Shown: positions 56,733 through 64,000 of the stretch, piece by piece
Position numbering within the stretch: position 1 is the stretch's first letter
How the letters are laid out: each line of letters opens with the position of its first letter
Assembly (NCBI GenBank): GCA_021806165.1
Contig: JAJZXY010000010.1
Span: 1-64,000, forward strand
From: Thermoplasmata archaeon
Lineage (GTDB): Archaea > Thermoplasmatota > Thermoplasmata > Sysuiplasmatales > Sysuiplasmataceae
Direction of reading: 5' to 3'
Length of the DNA: 64,000 bases
Made by a program: the position numbers and the translations under genes
Notes under the pieces: generated by a model
What the model saw: only the letters and a program-made list of their open reading frames with translations
Databases searched by the model: none
What the model was told of the DNA's origin: nothing

Positions 56733-57570
56733 AAGCGACACAAGGGCTGACTGGTGCCCCGGCTGCGGAGACTTCGGGGCCCTTTCGGCTGTCAAGAACG
56801 CACTCGCGTCGCTTGACATTGAACCTCACAATGTGGTCATATCTTCCGGGATAGGATGCTCGTCAAACTTCCCTGGCTACATAAGGACATACGGACACCA
56901 TGGACTTCACGGCAGACCGCTTCCGGTGGCTGTCGGATCGAAGATGGCTAACCCGAACCTGACTGTGCTTGCTGTTGCGGGCGACGGTGATGAATATGGA
57001 ATCGGGTTCAACCATGTCGTGCATACAGCGAGGAGGAATCATGACGTCAAGCTCCTGGTCCTCAACAATGAGATTTACGGCCTGACAACTGGACAGCTCT
57101 CACCGACATCAACCTACGGGCAGAGGACGAAGACCACTCCGTACGGCAGCTCAATCTATCCTCTAAACCCGCTGTCGACGCTGCTCGGCATAGGTGCCAC
57201 ATTCGTTGCCAGGGGTTTTTCAGGCAAGGTCAAGGAATTGTCTGAGATAATACAGGCGGCAATAAAGCACAGAGGGTTCGCGCTGGTCGACATACTAAGT
57301 CCCTGCGTCACCTGGCATGACATATATGACCAGGTGAGGTCAAAGATGTATACGCTTGAAAGCGTCGGCCATGACAGCAGCGATCTCCACGCGGCGCTTG
57401 ACAGGTCGAAGGAGACAGACAGGATACCTCTTGGCATATTCTACCAGAACGAGGACAATCCATCCTTCGACGAACTTCTGCGCAAGGGTGTCGGCAAGCA
57501 GTATCCGGTTGACGGCATCAGGCACATGACGGCGGAAGAGCAGAAGGTCGCTCTCTCGATATTCAGCTGA
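56710..57570 (+). CDS. 2-oxoacid:ferredoxin oxidoreductase beta subunit
   Basis: DWCPGCGDFGALSAVKNAL, GIGCSSNFPGYIRTYGHHGLHGR, VAGDGDEYGIGFNHVVH. Confidence 0.95.
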   Translation: MLNTKLFESDTRADWCPGCGDFGALSAVKNALASLDIEPHNVVISSGIGCSSNFPGYIRTYGHHGLHGRPLPVAVGSKMANPNLTVLAVAGDGDEYGIGFNHVVHTARRNHDVKLLVLNNEIYGLTTGQLSPTSTYGQRTKTTPYGSSIYPLNPLSTLLGIGATFVARGFSGKVKELSEIIQAAIKHRGFALVDILSPCVTWHDIYDQVRSKMYTLESVGHDSSDLHAALDRSKETDRIPLGIFYQNEDNPSFDELLRKGVGKQYPVDGIRHMTAEEQKVALSIFS

Positions 57571-57609
57571 TGCGGACTGCATGACGAGCTCTGCCCGCAC
57601 GGGCCGCAA

Positions 57610-58305
57610 GTGGTGGAGATGACATCACGTTATGCAGGCTTCAGGGGAGCTGTTGTCGATTTCGACATGACGCTGGTCTACCTGTTCGACTATGTGGACA
57701 TGTACGGCCTGCGCCGTGAGCTCAGGGAGATGCTGTCAAGGAACCTTTTCAATCCGGACGGCATAAGGAGCCTTCCTGTGGACCTGCTCAGGAGGGCGTA
57801 TGAAAGGGACGCAGGCGATCCCGGGAGCAGGGAGGAGAGATGGCTTGAGGCGTCGAGGCTTGTCTGCAGCTACGAGATCAGGGGCGCCGAAAGGGCTGTT
57901 CCAACGGCCGACACCGCCCTGTTCCTCGAAGACATGGCGGCTGCCGGACTGAGAATCGGGATTGTCACATCCAACTGCGAAGAGGCTGTCGAGGCGTGCC
58001 TGGACAGGCTCTCCCTGCGGAGCTACTTCAGCTGCGTTGTGGGACGGGATGCGGTCGGGTGGAAGATGAAGCCTTCACCGGCGGGAGTGGAGATTGCACT
58101 CAGGCAGATGGGTGTGCAGCCGGAGGAGGCATTCGGCATTGGAGACAGCGCTGCAGACATGGCTGCATACGCGTCTGCGGGCATTCTTCCCATAGGCATA
58201 ACAGGCGGAGTATCGACGAGAAGGGAGCTTATTGAGGCTGGTGCGAGGGGTGTAACAGTAAGGCTCTCTGGCACCGAAGTGGCGCTTGTTCAGGCCACCA
58301 GGTAG
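57610..58305 (+). CDS. HAD-superfamily hydrolase
   Basis: AVVDFDMTLVYLFD, GIVTSNCEEAVEACLDRL, KMKPSPAGVEIAL, GIGDSAADMAAY. Confidence 0.9.
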   Translation: MVEMTSRYAGFRGAVVDFDMTLVYLFDYVDMYGLRRELREMLSRNLFNPDGIRSLPVDLLRRAYERDAGDPGSREERWLEASRLVCSYEIRGAERAVPTADTALFLEDMAAAGLRIGIVTSNCEEAVEACLDRLSLRSYFSCVVGRDAVGWKMKPSPAGVEIALRQMGVQPEEAFGIGDSAADMAAYASAGILPIGITGGVSTRRELIEAGARGVTVRLSGTEVALVQATR

Positions 58306-58757
58306 ATTTCATCGCTGTCGGAATCGTAGCGCAGAAGTTCAGCATATCTCGCCCAGTTGAGTATGACACGAAACAGCTGCTCGGGGTGGAGCGACTTCAT
58401 TGTAGTTGAGAGGTACTCTGTGAACTCCTCCTTGCTCATCTTGAGCTCCTCCGAGTTTCTGAGAGTGGCGATAAGCTTGCTGACGCTCTCGATATTGAGC
58501 ATCTGCTCCCTTATCATGTCCTTCCTTCTCTGAATGTCTGAGCTGAGAAATGCCCGCCCCTCATCAGTGAGCTTGATGTCGCCCGACGGGGTGGAAACAA
58601 AGCCGAGCATTTCAGCCGCCTCGATGGCTGGATACACCTCGTCTATCTCCAGATCAAAATCATCCGCGAGGACTGCAGCGTCCACGCTCCCGGAAAAATC
58701 GTTAACAGCTTCGAGGAGTCCTATTATCTCGCTGACCCCTGCGTGAGGATTGGCCAA
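58290..58757 (-). CDS. Stand-alone AAA-associated-domain-like winged-helix protein
   Basis: IIGLLEAVNDFSGSVDAAVLADDFDLEIDEVYPAIEAAEMLGFV...ELKMSKEEFTEYLSTTM; resembles the C-terminal AAA-associated domain of some ABC ATPases. Confidence 0.7.
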   Translation of the reverse strand: MANPHAGVSEIIGLLEAVNDFSGSVDAAVLADDFDLEIDEVYPAIEAAEMLGFVSTPSGDIKLTDEGRAFLSSDIQRRKDMIREQMLNIESVSKLIATLRNSEELKMSKEEFTEYLSTTMKSLHPEQLFRVILNWARYAELLRYDSDSDEIYLVA

Positions 58758-58912
58758 TTTCCATTTACCTCTGGTTTAATTGGCATAGGTTGATGGTGTC
58801 TTAACCCTTTCGCAGCTGTTTTCGCTCCCGGTAAGGCATCCCTTTCGAAAAATGCACTCAGCGGAGCTGGAGCGGCATATCATATATATCCGCCGAGCGG
58901 ATTCGCCATGCG

Positions 58913-60097
58913 TTGGGCAAGGGAAAGGAAAGGACTGGGCTCAGCGTCAGGGAGCGCATCATGCTCCACATCTACAGCTCGCTCAGGAGGAGCGGCGGGA
59001 GGACTGACGTGGAGTCGCTGACACAGACTGGCATTGCGGAGGCTCTGAATATAACCAGGGGCCACGCCGCCATTGAGCTTGAAAGGGGGGCCGACAAGTC
59101 TGTCTTCCATTCCAGGAAGGTGAAGATGAAGAGCGGAAGGAGGGAGGTCACAGTATACCTCCTTACTCCGGGGGGGCTCGATCTGGCAAGGCGACTTGCA
59201 GAGGGGGCTGCTTCAGACCGGATGATAGAGGAGGCGGTGGCGAATCCGTCACGCCATTCGCCAGAGAGCGTGTTCAGGGAGCTTGGCGATGACAAGCTGA
59301 CACTCCTCTGCGCCCTAAGGATCGGGGGACCGCTGGACGCCAGATTCACAGCCGGTTACGGCAGGGTGCCGTTCGCGGTGCATGAAGACGGCAAGGTCAG
59401 GCTGTCGGACGTGGCATCTGCTGCAGTGGACAGGCTGCTCTCATCGGGAGACAGGATGAAGCTTGCACTCTCCCTCCTTGCGGACCATTCGCTCTACACA
59501 GGCAACAGCGCAGGCAGGCTCAGCTACCTTGTTGCATCAGGCAGGCTGCCTGAGGCGGAGAGGCACATACGCTTCCACAGCGAGGAGATACAGGCGTCCG
59601 ACCCCGCGGAGGTTGAAGCCGCTCTGCTTGAGATGGCGGCTCTGGGAGGTGATGACGGGGAGTTCAGGCTGCTCCTTGCGAGGACCCTGCTGCAGCTGAA
59701 AAGGCCGGGGGAGGCGCTGAAATGCCTTGCAGGCGATAACAGTTCAGTCGAATGGAGGCTTACAGCGCTGACAGCGAGAAGCGAGGTGGAGGGGCCGGTT
59801 GTTGACAGGAGGGCTCTGGCAGTCCTGAAGGAGCAGGCATCCACAGACAGGGAACGCTCACTGCTGCTGAGGCTCTCTTCCCTTACAGCACTGGGCAGCG
59901 GGGAAGAGGAGAGGGCCGAGCGCGAGGTTGTAAGGGCGGCGAAGGTAGCCGCAAGGGCGGGCGATGTCTCGGAACTGAGACTCAACTACGCACTCCTTTC
60001 GAGGATTGAAAGGGCGAGGGGTGAATACATGGAGGCGGCAAGGGTGGAGTCAAAGCTGGAGGGGCTGACCGGTTCGCGTCGCGGTGCCTCAGACTGA
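58913..60097 (+). CDS. Winged-helix protein with TPR-like C-terminus
   Basis: RERIMLHIYSSLRRSGGRTDVESLTQTGIAEALNITRGHAAIELERGADKSVFHSRKVKMKSGRREVTVYLLTPGG, then repetitive helices; TTG start. Confidence 0.75.
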   Translation: MGKGKERTGLSVRERIMLHIYSSLRRSGGRTDVESLTQTGIAEALNITRGHAAIELERGADKSVFHSRKVKMKSGRREVTVYLLTPGGLDLARRLAEGAASDRMIEEAVANPSRHSPESVFRELGDDKLTLLCALRIGGPLDARFTAGYGRVPFAVHEDGKVRLSDVASAAVDRLLSSGDRMKLALSLLADHSLYTGNSAGRLSYLVASGRLPEAERHIRFHSEEIQASDPAEVEAALLEMAALGGDDGEFRLLLARTLLQLKRPGEALKCLAGDNSSVEWRLTALTARSEVEGPVVDRRALAVLKEQASTDRERSLLLRLSSLTALGSGEEERAEREVVRAAKVAARAGDVSELRLNYALLSRIERARGEYMEAARVESKLEGLTGSRRGASD

Positions 60098-61606
60098 AGG
60101 CATCTTCTTCAGGGCGGATATGTCGCTGATGTACAGGTCCCTGACATCCGTCAGCCCGTTCCTGAGCATCACAAGCCTCTCCAGGCCAAGCCCCCATGCA
60201 AGGACCGGATGCCTTATGCCGAGTGGCCGAAGCACCTCGGGCCTGAATATGCCTGAACCCCCCATCTCTATCCATTTCCCGTTGTACAGGACATCGACCT
60301 CCATCGACGGTTCGGTGTAGGGGAAGTAGCCTGGCCGGAGTCTGATCTCGCTCAGACCCATCTTGCGGTAGAATTCCCGGAGGACGCTGCAGAGCATGTC
60401 CATGGATGCGCCCTTCTCCATTAGAACGCCCTCGATCTGGTAGAATTCGGAGAGGTGTGTGGAATCCATCGCCTCGCGCCTGAATATCCTGCCAACCGAA
60501 AACACCTTGACAGGCGGCTTCCTGTGGGAGGCAAGGTACCTGATCGTTGCAACCGTGGTATGTGTCCTGAGCAGAGTCTTCCTGGCCTCTGACGCGCTCC
60601 AGCAGTATCTCCATCCCGATGAGCCTGTCCTTCCGCCAGTCTCGTGCGCTTCACGAACCCTGCGCGCAACGGCAGCTTCGGGCTTTATTTCGGCAGGGGA
60701 CGACAGGTAGAATGTGTCTTGCATGTCGCGCGCAGGATGGTCCTGCGGGGTGAAGAGTGCATCCATGTCCCAGAAGGTGTTCTGAACATATGCATCCTCA
60801 ATCTCGCTGAAGCCCATCTCCGCGAAGACACCCGATATCTGCCTGATGGTCCTCGCAACAGGGTGGAGCCTTGCCCCCGCCATCGCAGGAACGGGTGCAC
60901 TCATGTCATAGGGGCGGAGCCTGAACCCCCTCCACTTGCCTGATTTGAGCAGCTCGGGGGTCAGCTGCGCAAGGTCCTCCTCCAGCGAGAGGCCGGCCCT
61001 GACCGCCTCCTCGCCCTTGGGAAGCATGCTTACCTCCCTGACCATCCTTTCGATGAGACGGATGTAGTCGCGCCTTGAAAGCAGGTCCTTCAGTACAGCC
61101 GCATTTCCCACGTTCTCCTCGACCTCGCCGCGCAGCATGCTATCGAGCAGGAGCTCATCCTCGCCCGGCATTGAGAGGGCCTTTCTGCCAGAATCTGTGA
61201 GATGGAGTTTCTTGTCTTCGGTGAGATCGGCCCACCCCTTCCTGCGCAGCCAACCAACGCCCACGCCTATGAGCCGCCTGTCGCTGAGCTTTGAAGCGGC
61301 CTCCTCGATGCTGATATCGCCCGAGGAGATTGTTTCAAGCAGAACCCTTTCCGGGAGCTTCTCCCTGGCGCCCTGCTCCTTCAGCGCGTAGAAGCGGAGC
61401 ATCTTCTCATCCACCCGGACATACCCTTTCGCCTTCAGCCAGTTGAGTGCGTTCATCAGCTGTACAGGTCCCTTGAAATTAACCGTGTTCGATATCTCGC
61501 CGAGCGTTGCCTTCCCTCCGAGAGAGGCAAGCGCAGACAGTATCTTGCGCTCCGAAAGACTGAGCTCCTCAGCACTTCTCTTTGACCCGGCAGGAATATC
61601 ACTCAC
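60089..61606 (-). CDS. pheS: Phenylalanyl-tRNA synthetase alpha subunit
   Basis: Class II motifs: FWDMDALFTPQDHPARDMQDTFYL, KVFSVGRIFRREAMDSTHLSEFYQIEGVLM, PVLAWGLGLERLVMLR. GTG start at 61606 preceded by GGGGAGGTGA. Confidence 0.95.
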   Translation of the reverse strand: MSDIPAGSKRSAEELSLSERKILSALASLGGKATLGEISNTVNFKGPVQLMNALNWLKAKGYVRVDEKMLRFYALKEQGAREKLPERVLLETISSGDISIEEAASKLSDRRLIGVGVGWLRRKGWADLTEDKKLHLTDSGRKALSMPGEDELLLDSMLRGEVEENVGNAAVLKDLLSRRDYIRLIERMVREVSMLPKGEEAVRAGLSLEEDLAQLTPELLKSGKWRGFRLRPYDMSAPVPAMAGARLHPVARTIRQISGVFAEMGFSEIEDAYVQNTFWDMDALFTPQDHPARDMQDTFYLSSPAEIKPEAAVARRVREAHETGGRTGSSGWRYCWSASEARKTLLRTHTTVATIRYLASHRKPPVKVFSVGRIFRREAMDSTHLSEFYQIEGVLMEKGASMDMLCSVLREFYRKMGLSEIRLRPGYFPYTEPSMEVDVLYNGKWIEMGGSGIFRPEVLRPLGIRHPVLAWGLGLERLVMLRNGLTDVRDLYISDISALKKMPSV

Positions 61607-62714
61607 CTCCCCTGAACACGAAATCATCAAGCCTATCCCTTGCCTTCTCCCTGTTCTCGCGGTGCTTCTGCATGAAGGGCAGTATCTTGGAGAGGAGATG
61701 CTTCTTGCAGTCGCCGCAGAGCAGGGCGCCGCTCCTGCAGTCCGAGTATATGCGGCCAAGAGCCTCATCGCTGGGCTCTAGCAGGAATTCATAATGGTGG
61801 TAGACCGGGCAAATGTCCGGGTCCGCACCAAGCCTCCTCTGTTCCTCGACAGTTGACCTGCCGCCTGTGAACGCATTCATGACCTTCTTGCGTATCTCGG
61901 CGTCGCTGTCGGTGGTGTATATTGCCGCGTTTCCCGAGCTGGACATCTTCCCGCCCGAAAGTCCAGGGAGCATCTTCCCGTGGATGAGTGCGGGCTTGTT
62001 GTAGCCCAGCAGGGGTGCAACATCCCTGGTGATCCTGAAGTGGGGGTCCTGGTCGATGCCGCATGGTATCAGGCATGGAACGTTGGTGCCAGCAATGTCT
62101 GACCCCAGGAATGCAGGCGCGGACTGGATGGCTGTGTAGAAGATGGAGCCTATGTTGGTGCTGTTCTTGAAGCCGAATACAGCCTTGGCTGTTGAAAATG
62201 TAACCTTCTTCGAAACCCTGAGGGCTATGTTGTAGAGGTGGGAGATGTCCCTCGTGTCAACGATAATCCTTGTCCTGGCAGGGTCGAATCCCACGGCAAT
62301 AATATCGAGCATGTTGTCAAGCGTCGCCCTCCTTGTGTCATCAAGTGTAAGCTGCTCCTTGAAGAGGAATTTCTCGTCGTCCGTCATCTGGAAATAGAGG
62401 TGCACGTCGAACATCTCCTGCAGCTGCCTGGTGAATATCCACGGCAGCATGTGGCCGAGATGTGTGCCGCTTGACGGACCGCGGCCGGTGTAGAGGTAGA
62501 ATGGGTTGCCCCTCTCGTAGCTGTCGAGGAGCCATCCAATGTCCCTGTGGGAATAGAATATTTTCCTCCGCAGGAACATGTTCTCCCTGCCGCCCGGCAT
62601 CCGGGAAATGAGGTCGTCTGTGAGATAACTTGTGCCGAATCTGGAAACAAGCTTGTCGTAGTCGACATCGCCCGTCACCTCCCATGGGGTGACCTTGAAA
62701 TCATCCTTTTCCAT
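61599..62714 (-). CDS. trpS: Tryptophanyl-tRNA synthetase
   Basis: YLYTGRGPSSGTHLGHMLPWIF, QMTDDEKFLFK, GLSGGKMSSSGNAAIYTTD (KMSKS-like). Confidence 0.96.
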   Translation of the reverse strand: MEKDDFKVTPWEVTGDVDYDKLVSRFGTSYLTDDLISRMPGGRENMFLRRKIFYSHRDIGWLLDSYERGNPFYLYTGRGPSSGTHLGHMLPWIFTRQLQEMFDVHLYFQMTDDEKFLFKEQLTLDDTRRATLDNMLDIIAVGFDPARTRIIVDTRDISHLYNIALRVSKKVTFSTAKAVFGFKNSTNIGSIFYTAIQSAPAFLGSDIAGTNVPCLIPCGIDQDPHFRITRDVAPLLGYNKPALIHGKMLPGLSGGKMSSSGNAAIYTTDSDAEIRKKVMNAFTGGRSTVEEQRRLGADPDICPVYHHYEFLLEPSDEALGRIYSDCRSGALLCGDCKKHLLSKILPFMQKHRENREKARDRLDDFVFRGGE

Positions 62715-62839
62715 CCGGACGCCCTCGCGTATAGAAAGGTGCCTAACTATTAACATTGCTGTTATCATCCGGGAGAGCCGCGGGAGAAGACAGATAAGCG
62801 CTCCCGCGTTTCGGCATTAACAGAGCCGGGAGGCGGGTC

Positions 62840-63622
62840 ATGGTGGAAGACCCCAGGTACGGAAGGATAATGTCTGTTAGGGGGCTGGACCTTTCAACGC
62901 TCAGAAGGTTCAGCATCTGCGTCGTAGGTGCAGGTGCGCTCGGGAACGAGGTGCTCAAGAACATTGTGCTCTACGGCCCGAGAGAACTGACTGTTCTGGA
63001 TTTCGACAGCGTCGAGAGGTCTAACCTGGGCAGATGCTTCCTGTTCAGCAGAGAGGATGCCGAAACAGGCATGAGGAAAGCGGATGCGGCAGCCAGGGCA
63101 ATCGGTCGGATGAACGATGATGTGGCGGTTAAGGCTCTGGTGGAGGATGCGAGGAGCCTCGACCACGAGTTCTTCTCTGGTTTCGACATGGTCCTCGGCT
63201 GCATGGACAACATAGCCTCCAGGCTTCATGTCAATGCGAACTGCTACTACTGCGGTGTGCCATACGTGGACGGAGGCATTGACGGCCTTGCAGGCAGGGT
63301 CCAGGTGGTTATCCCACCGGACGGTGCATGCTATCAGTGCACTGTCAACGCAACGCACATGTCGGTGGTGGACCTCGGATACACCTGCACAGGAAGAGAG
63401 GCGAACGTTCCGAGGAGGCTGGTGCCCTCCGAACCGTCTGTTTCATCCCTGACGGGGTCGCTGCAGTCGCTTGAGGCTGCAAGGATAGCGGCAGGGAAGG
63501 GGGAGGCTGGAAGAATGCTTCTGTACAACGGCCTCAGGAATGAGCTGGATTCTGTAATTGTTTCGGTAAGCGGCGTTTGCGACAATCATGGTTGTGGGAA
63601 AGATGAAAATCACAAGGATTGA
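62840..63622 (+). CDS. E1-like ubiquitin-activating superfamily protein (ThiF/MoeB/UBA fold)
   Basis: ICVVGAGALGNEVLKNIVLYGPRELTVLDFDSVERSNLGRCFLF; Zn ligand pairs CYQC and CDNHGC; candidate catalytic Cys in YTCTGREANVPRR; SSLTGSLQSLEAARIA. Confidence 0.92.
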   Translation: MVEDPRYGRIMSVRGLDLSTLRRFSICVVGAGALGNEVLKNIVLYGPRELTVLDFDSVERSNLGRCFLFSREDAETGMRKADAAARAIGRMNDDVAVKALVEDARSLDHEFFSGFDMVLGCMDNIASRLHVNANCYYCGVPYVDGGIDGLAGRVQVVIPPDGACYQCTVNATHMSVVDLGYTCTGREANVPRRLVPSEPSVSSLTGSLQSLEAARIAAGKGEAGRMLLYNGLRNELDSVIVSVSGVCDNHGCGKDENHKD

Positions 63623-63845
63623 GGTAAGGAATTCCCAGAGCGGGAACAGCACTCTGATGGAGGTTGAGGGAAGGACGAAGGTGCAGGAGATACTCGACAG
63701 CGCTGTTGCATTCTGGTCGATGTCCAGGGACGCCTACCTGATAAGATGCGGGAAAAAGCTGCTCTCCGCTTCAAGCACAGTTGAGGAAAGCGGGCTAAAG
63801 GACGGTGACACCGTTGAACTCCTGCCCGACCCGGAGGGAGGCTGA
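63603..63845 (+). CDS. Ubiquitin-like protein with C-terminal Gly-Gly
   Basis: MKITRIEVRNSQSGNSTLMEVEGRTKVQEILDSAVAFWSMSRDAYLIRCGKKLLSASSTVEESGLKDGDTVELLPDPEGG*; beta-grasp-like pattern; overlaps the E1 stop by 20 nt. Confidence 0.85.
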   Translation: MKITRIEVRNSQSGNSTLMEVEGRTKVQEILDSAVAFWSMSRDAYLIRCGKKLLSASSTVEESGLKDGDTVELLPDPEGG

Positions 63846-64000
63846 TTCCGCTCCCGGTTGAACTTCTCCAGAGAAGGATTACGAGGGAGATGGAGATGCT
63901 GTCGCACAGCGGGCGTGCGACTGTTGAGGGGGCAGAGGTGTCGAATGCACCCGCATCCTTCCCGATGGAGTTCCGAGTCAGGCTCAGGGGCGTCACCGGG
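63842..64000 (+). CDS. Partial E2/UBC-like protein (runs off the window; start uncertain)
   Basis: Open frame (L)IPLPVELLQRRITREMEMLSHSGRATVEGAEVSNAPASFPMEFRVRLRGVTG... resembles a UBC N-terminal helix plus first strands; GGAGGGAGG upstream; no ATG/GTG/TTG before ATG at 63890. Confidence 0.55.
   Translation, partial: MIPLPVELLQRRITREMEMLSHSGRATVEGAEVSNAPASFPMEFRVRLRGVTG

Noticed and set aside
1-64000. CRISPR arrays or cas genes
   Set aside because: No regularly spaced direct repeats and no Cas-like translations seen.

Overview
Archaeal chromosomal window, most likely a Thermoplasmata-type euryarchaeote. The lineage is inferred from gene content only: eS19-PDCD5-eL39-eL31-aIF6, aIF2-gamma, Kae1, CTP-type riboflavin kinase, archaeal LeuRS, purSLQ, OFOR, fused ETF. 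Most of the window is dense housekeeping sequence. Main observations: (1) At the right edge, an operon encodes an E1-like enzyme, then an overlapping ubiquitin-like protein with a bare C-terminal Gly-Gly, then a truncated frame resembling the N-terminus of an E2/UBC protein. This looks like an archaeal ubiquitin-like conjugation system that continues past the window, and it is the best candidate for an under-described system here. (2) tRNA-Ala(CGC) has a 22-nt D-loop that folds as a relaxed bulge-helix-bulge and predicts a 14-nt noncanonical intron; tRNA-Val(GAC) has a canonical 24-nt 37/38 intron. (3) A full-length CcrM-like methyltransferase with a C-terminal RAMA-like domain has no visible restriction partner. 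(4) A PHS-type phosphate symporter is fused to a PhoU-like/DUF47 domain, divergent from an AbrB-PhoU regulator. (5) A bacterial-type pterin/folate cluster (folE, PTR1/FolM-like SDR, folB, folK). (6) Three decaying genes: an IS256-like transposase, a SAM methyltransferase, and a COG2403-like GTPase. (7) Eleven of twelve convergent CDS pairs end within 16 nt of each other; the one wide convergent gap contains a 13-bp perfect inverted repeat. All calls come from reading the sequence and the ORF translations; no searches were run.
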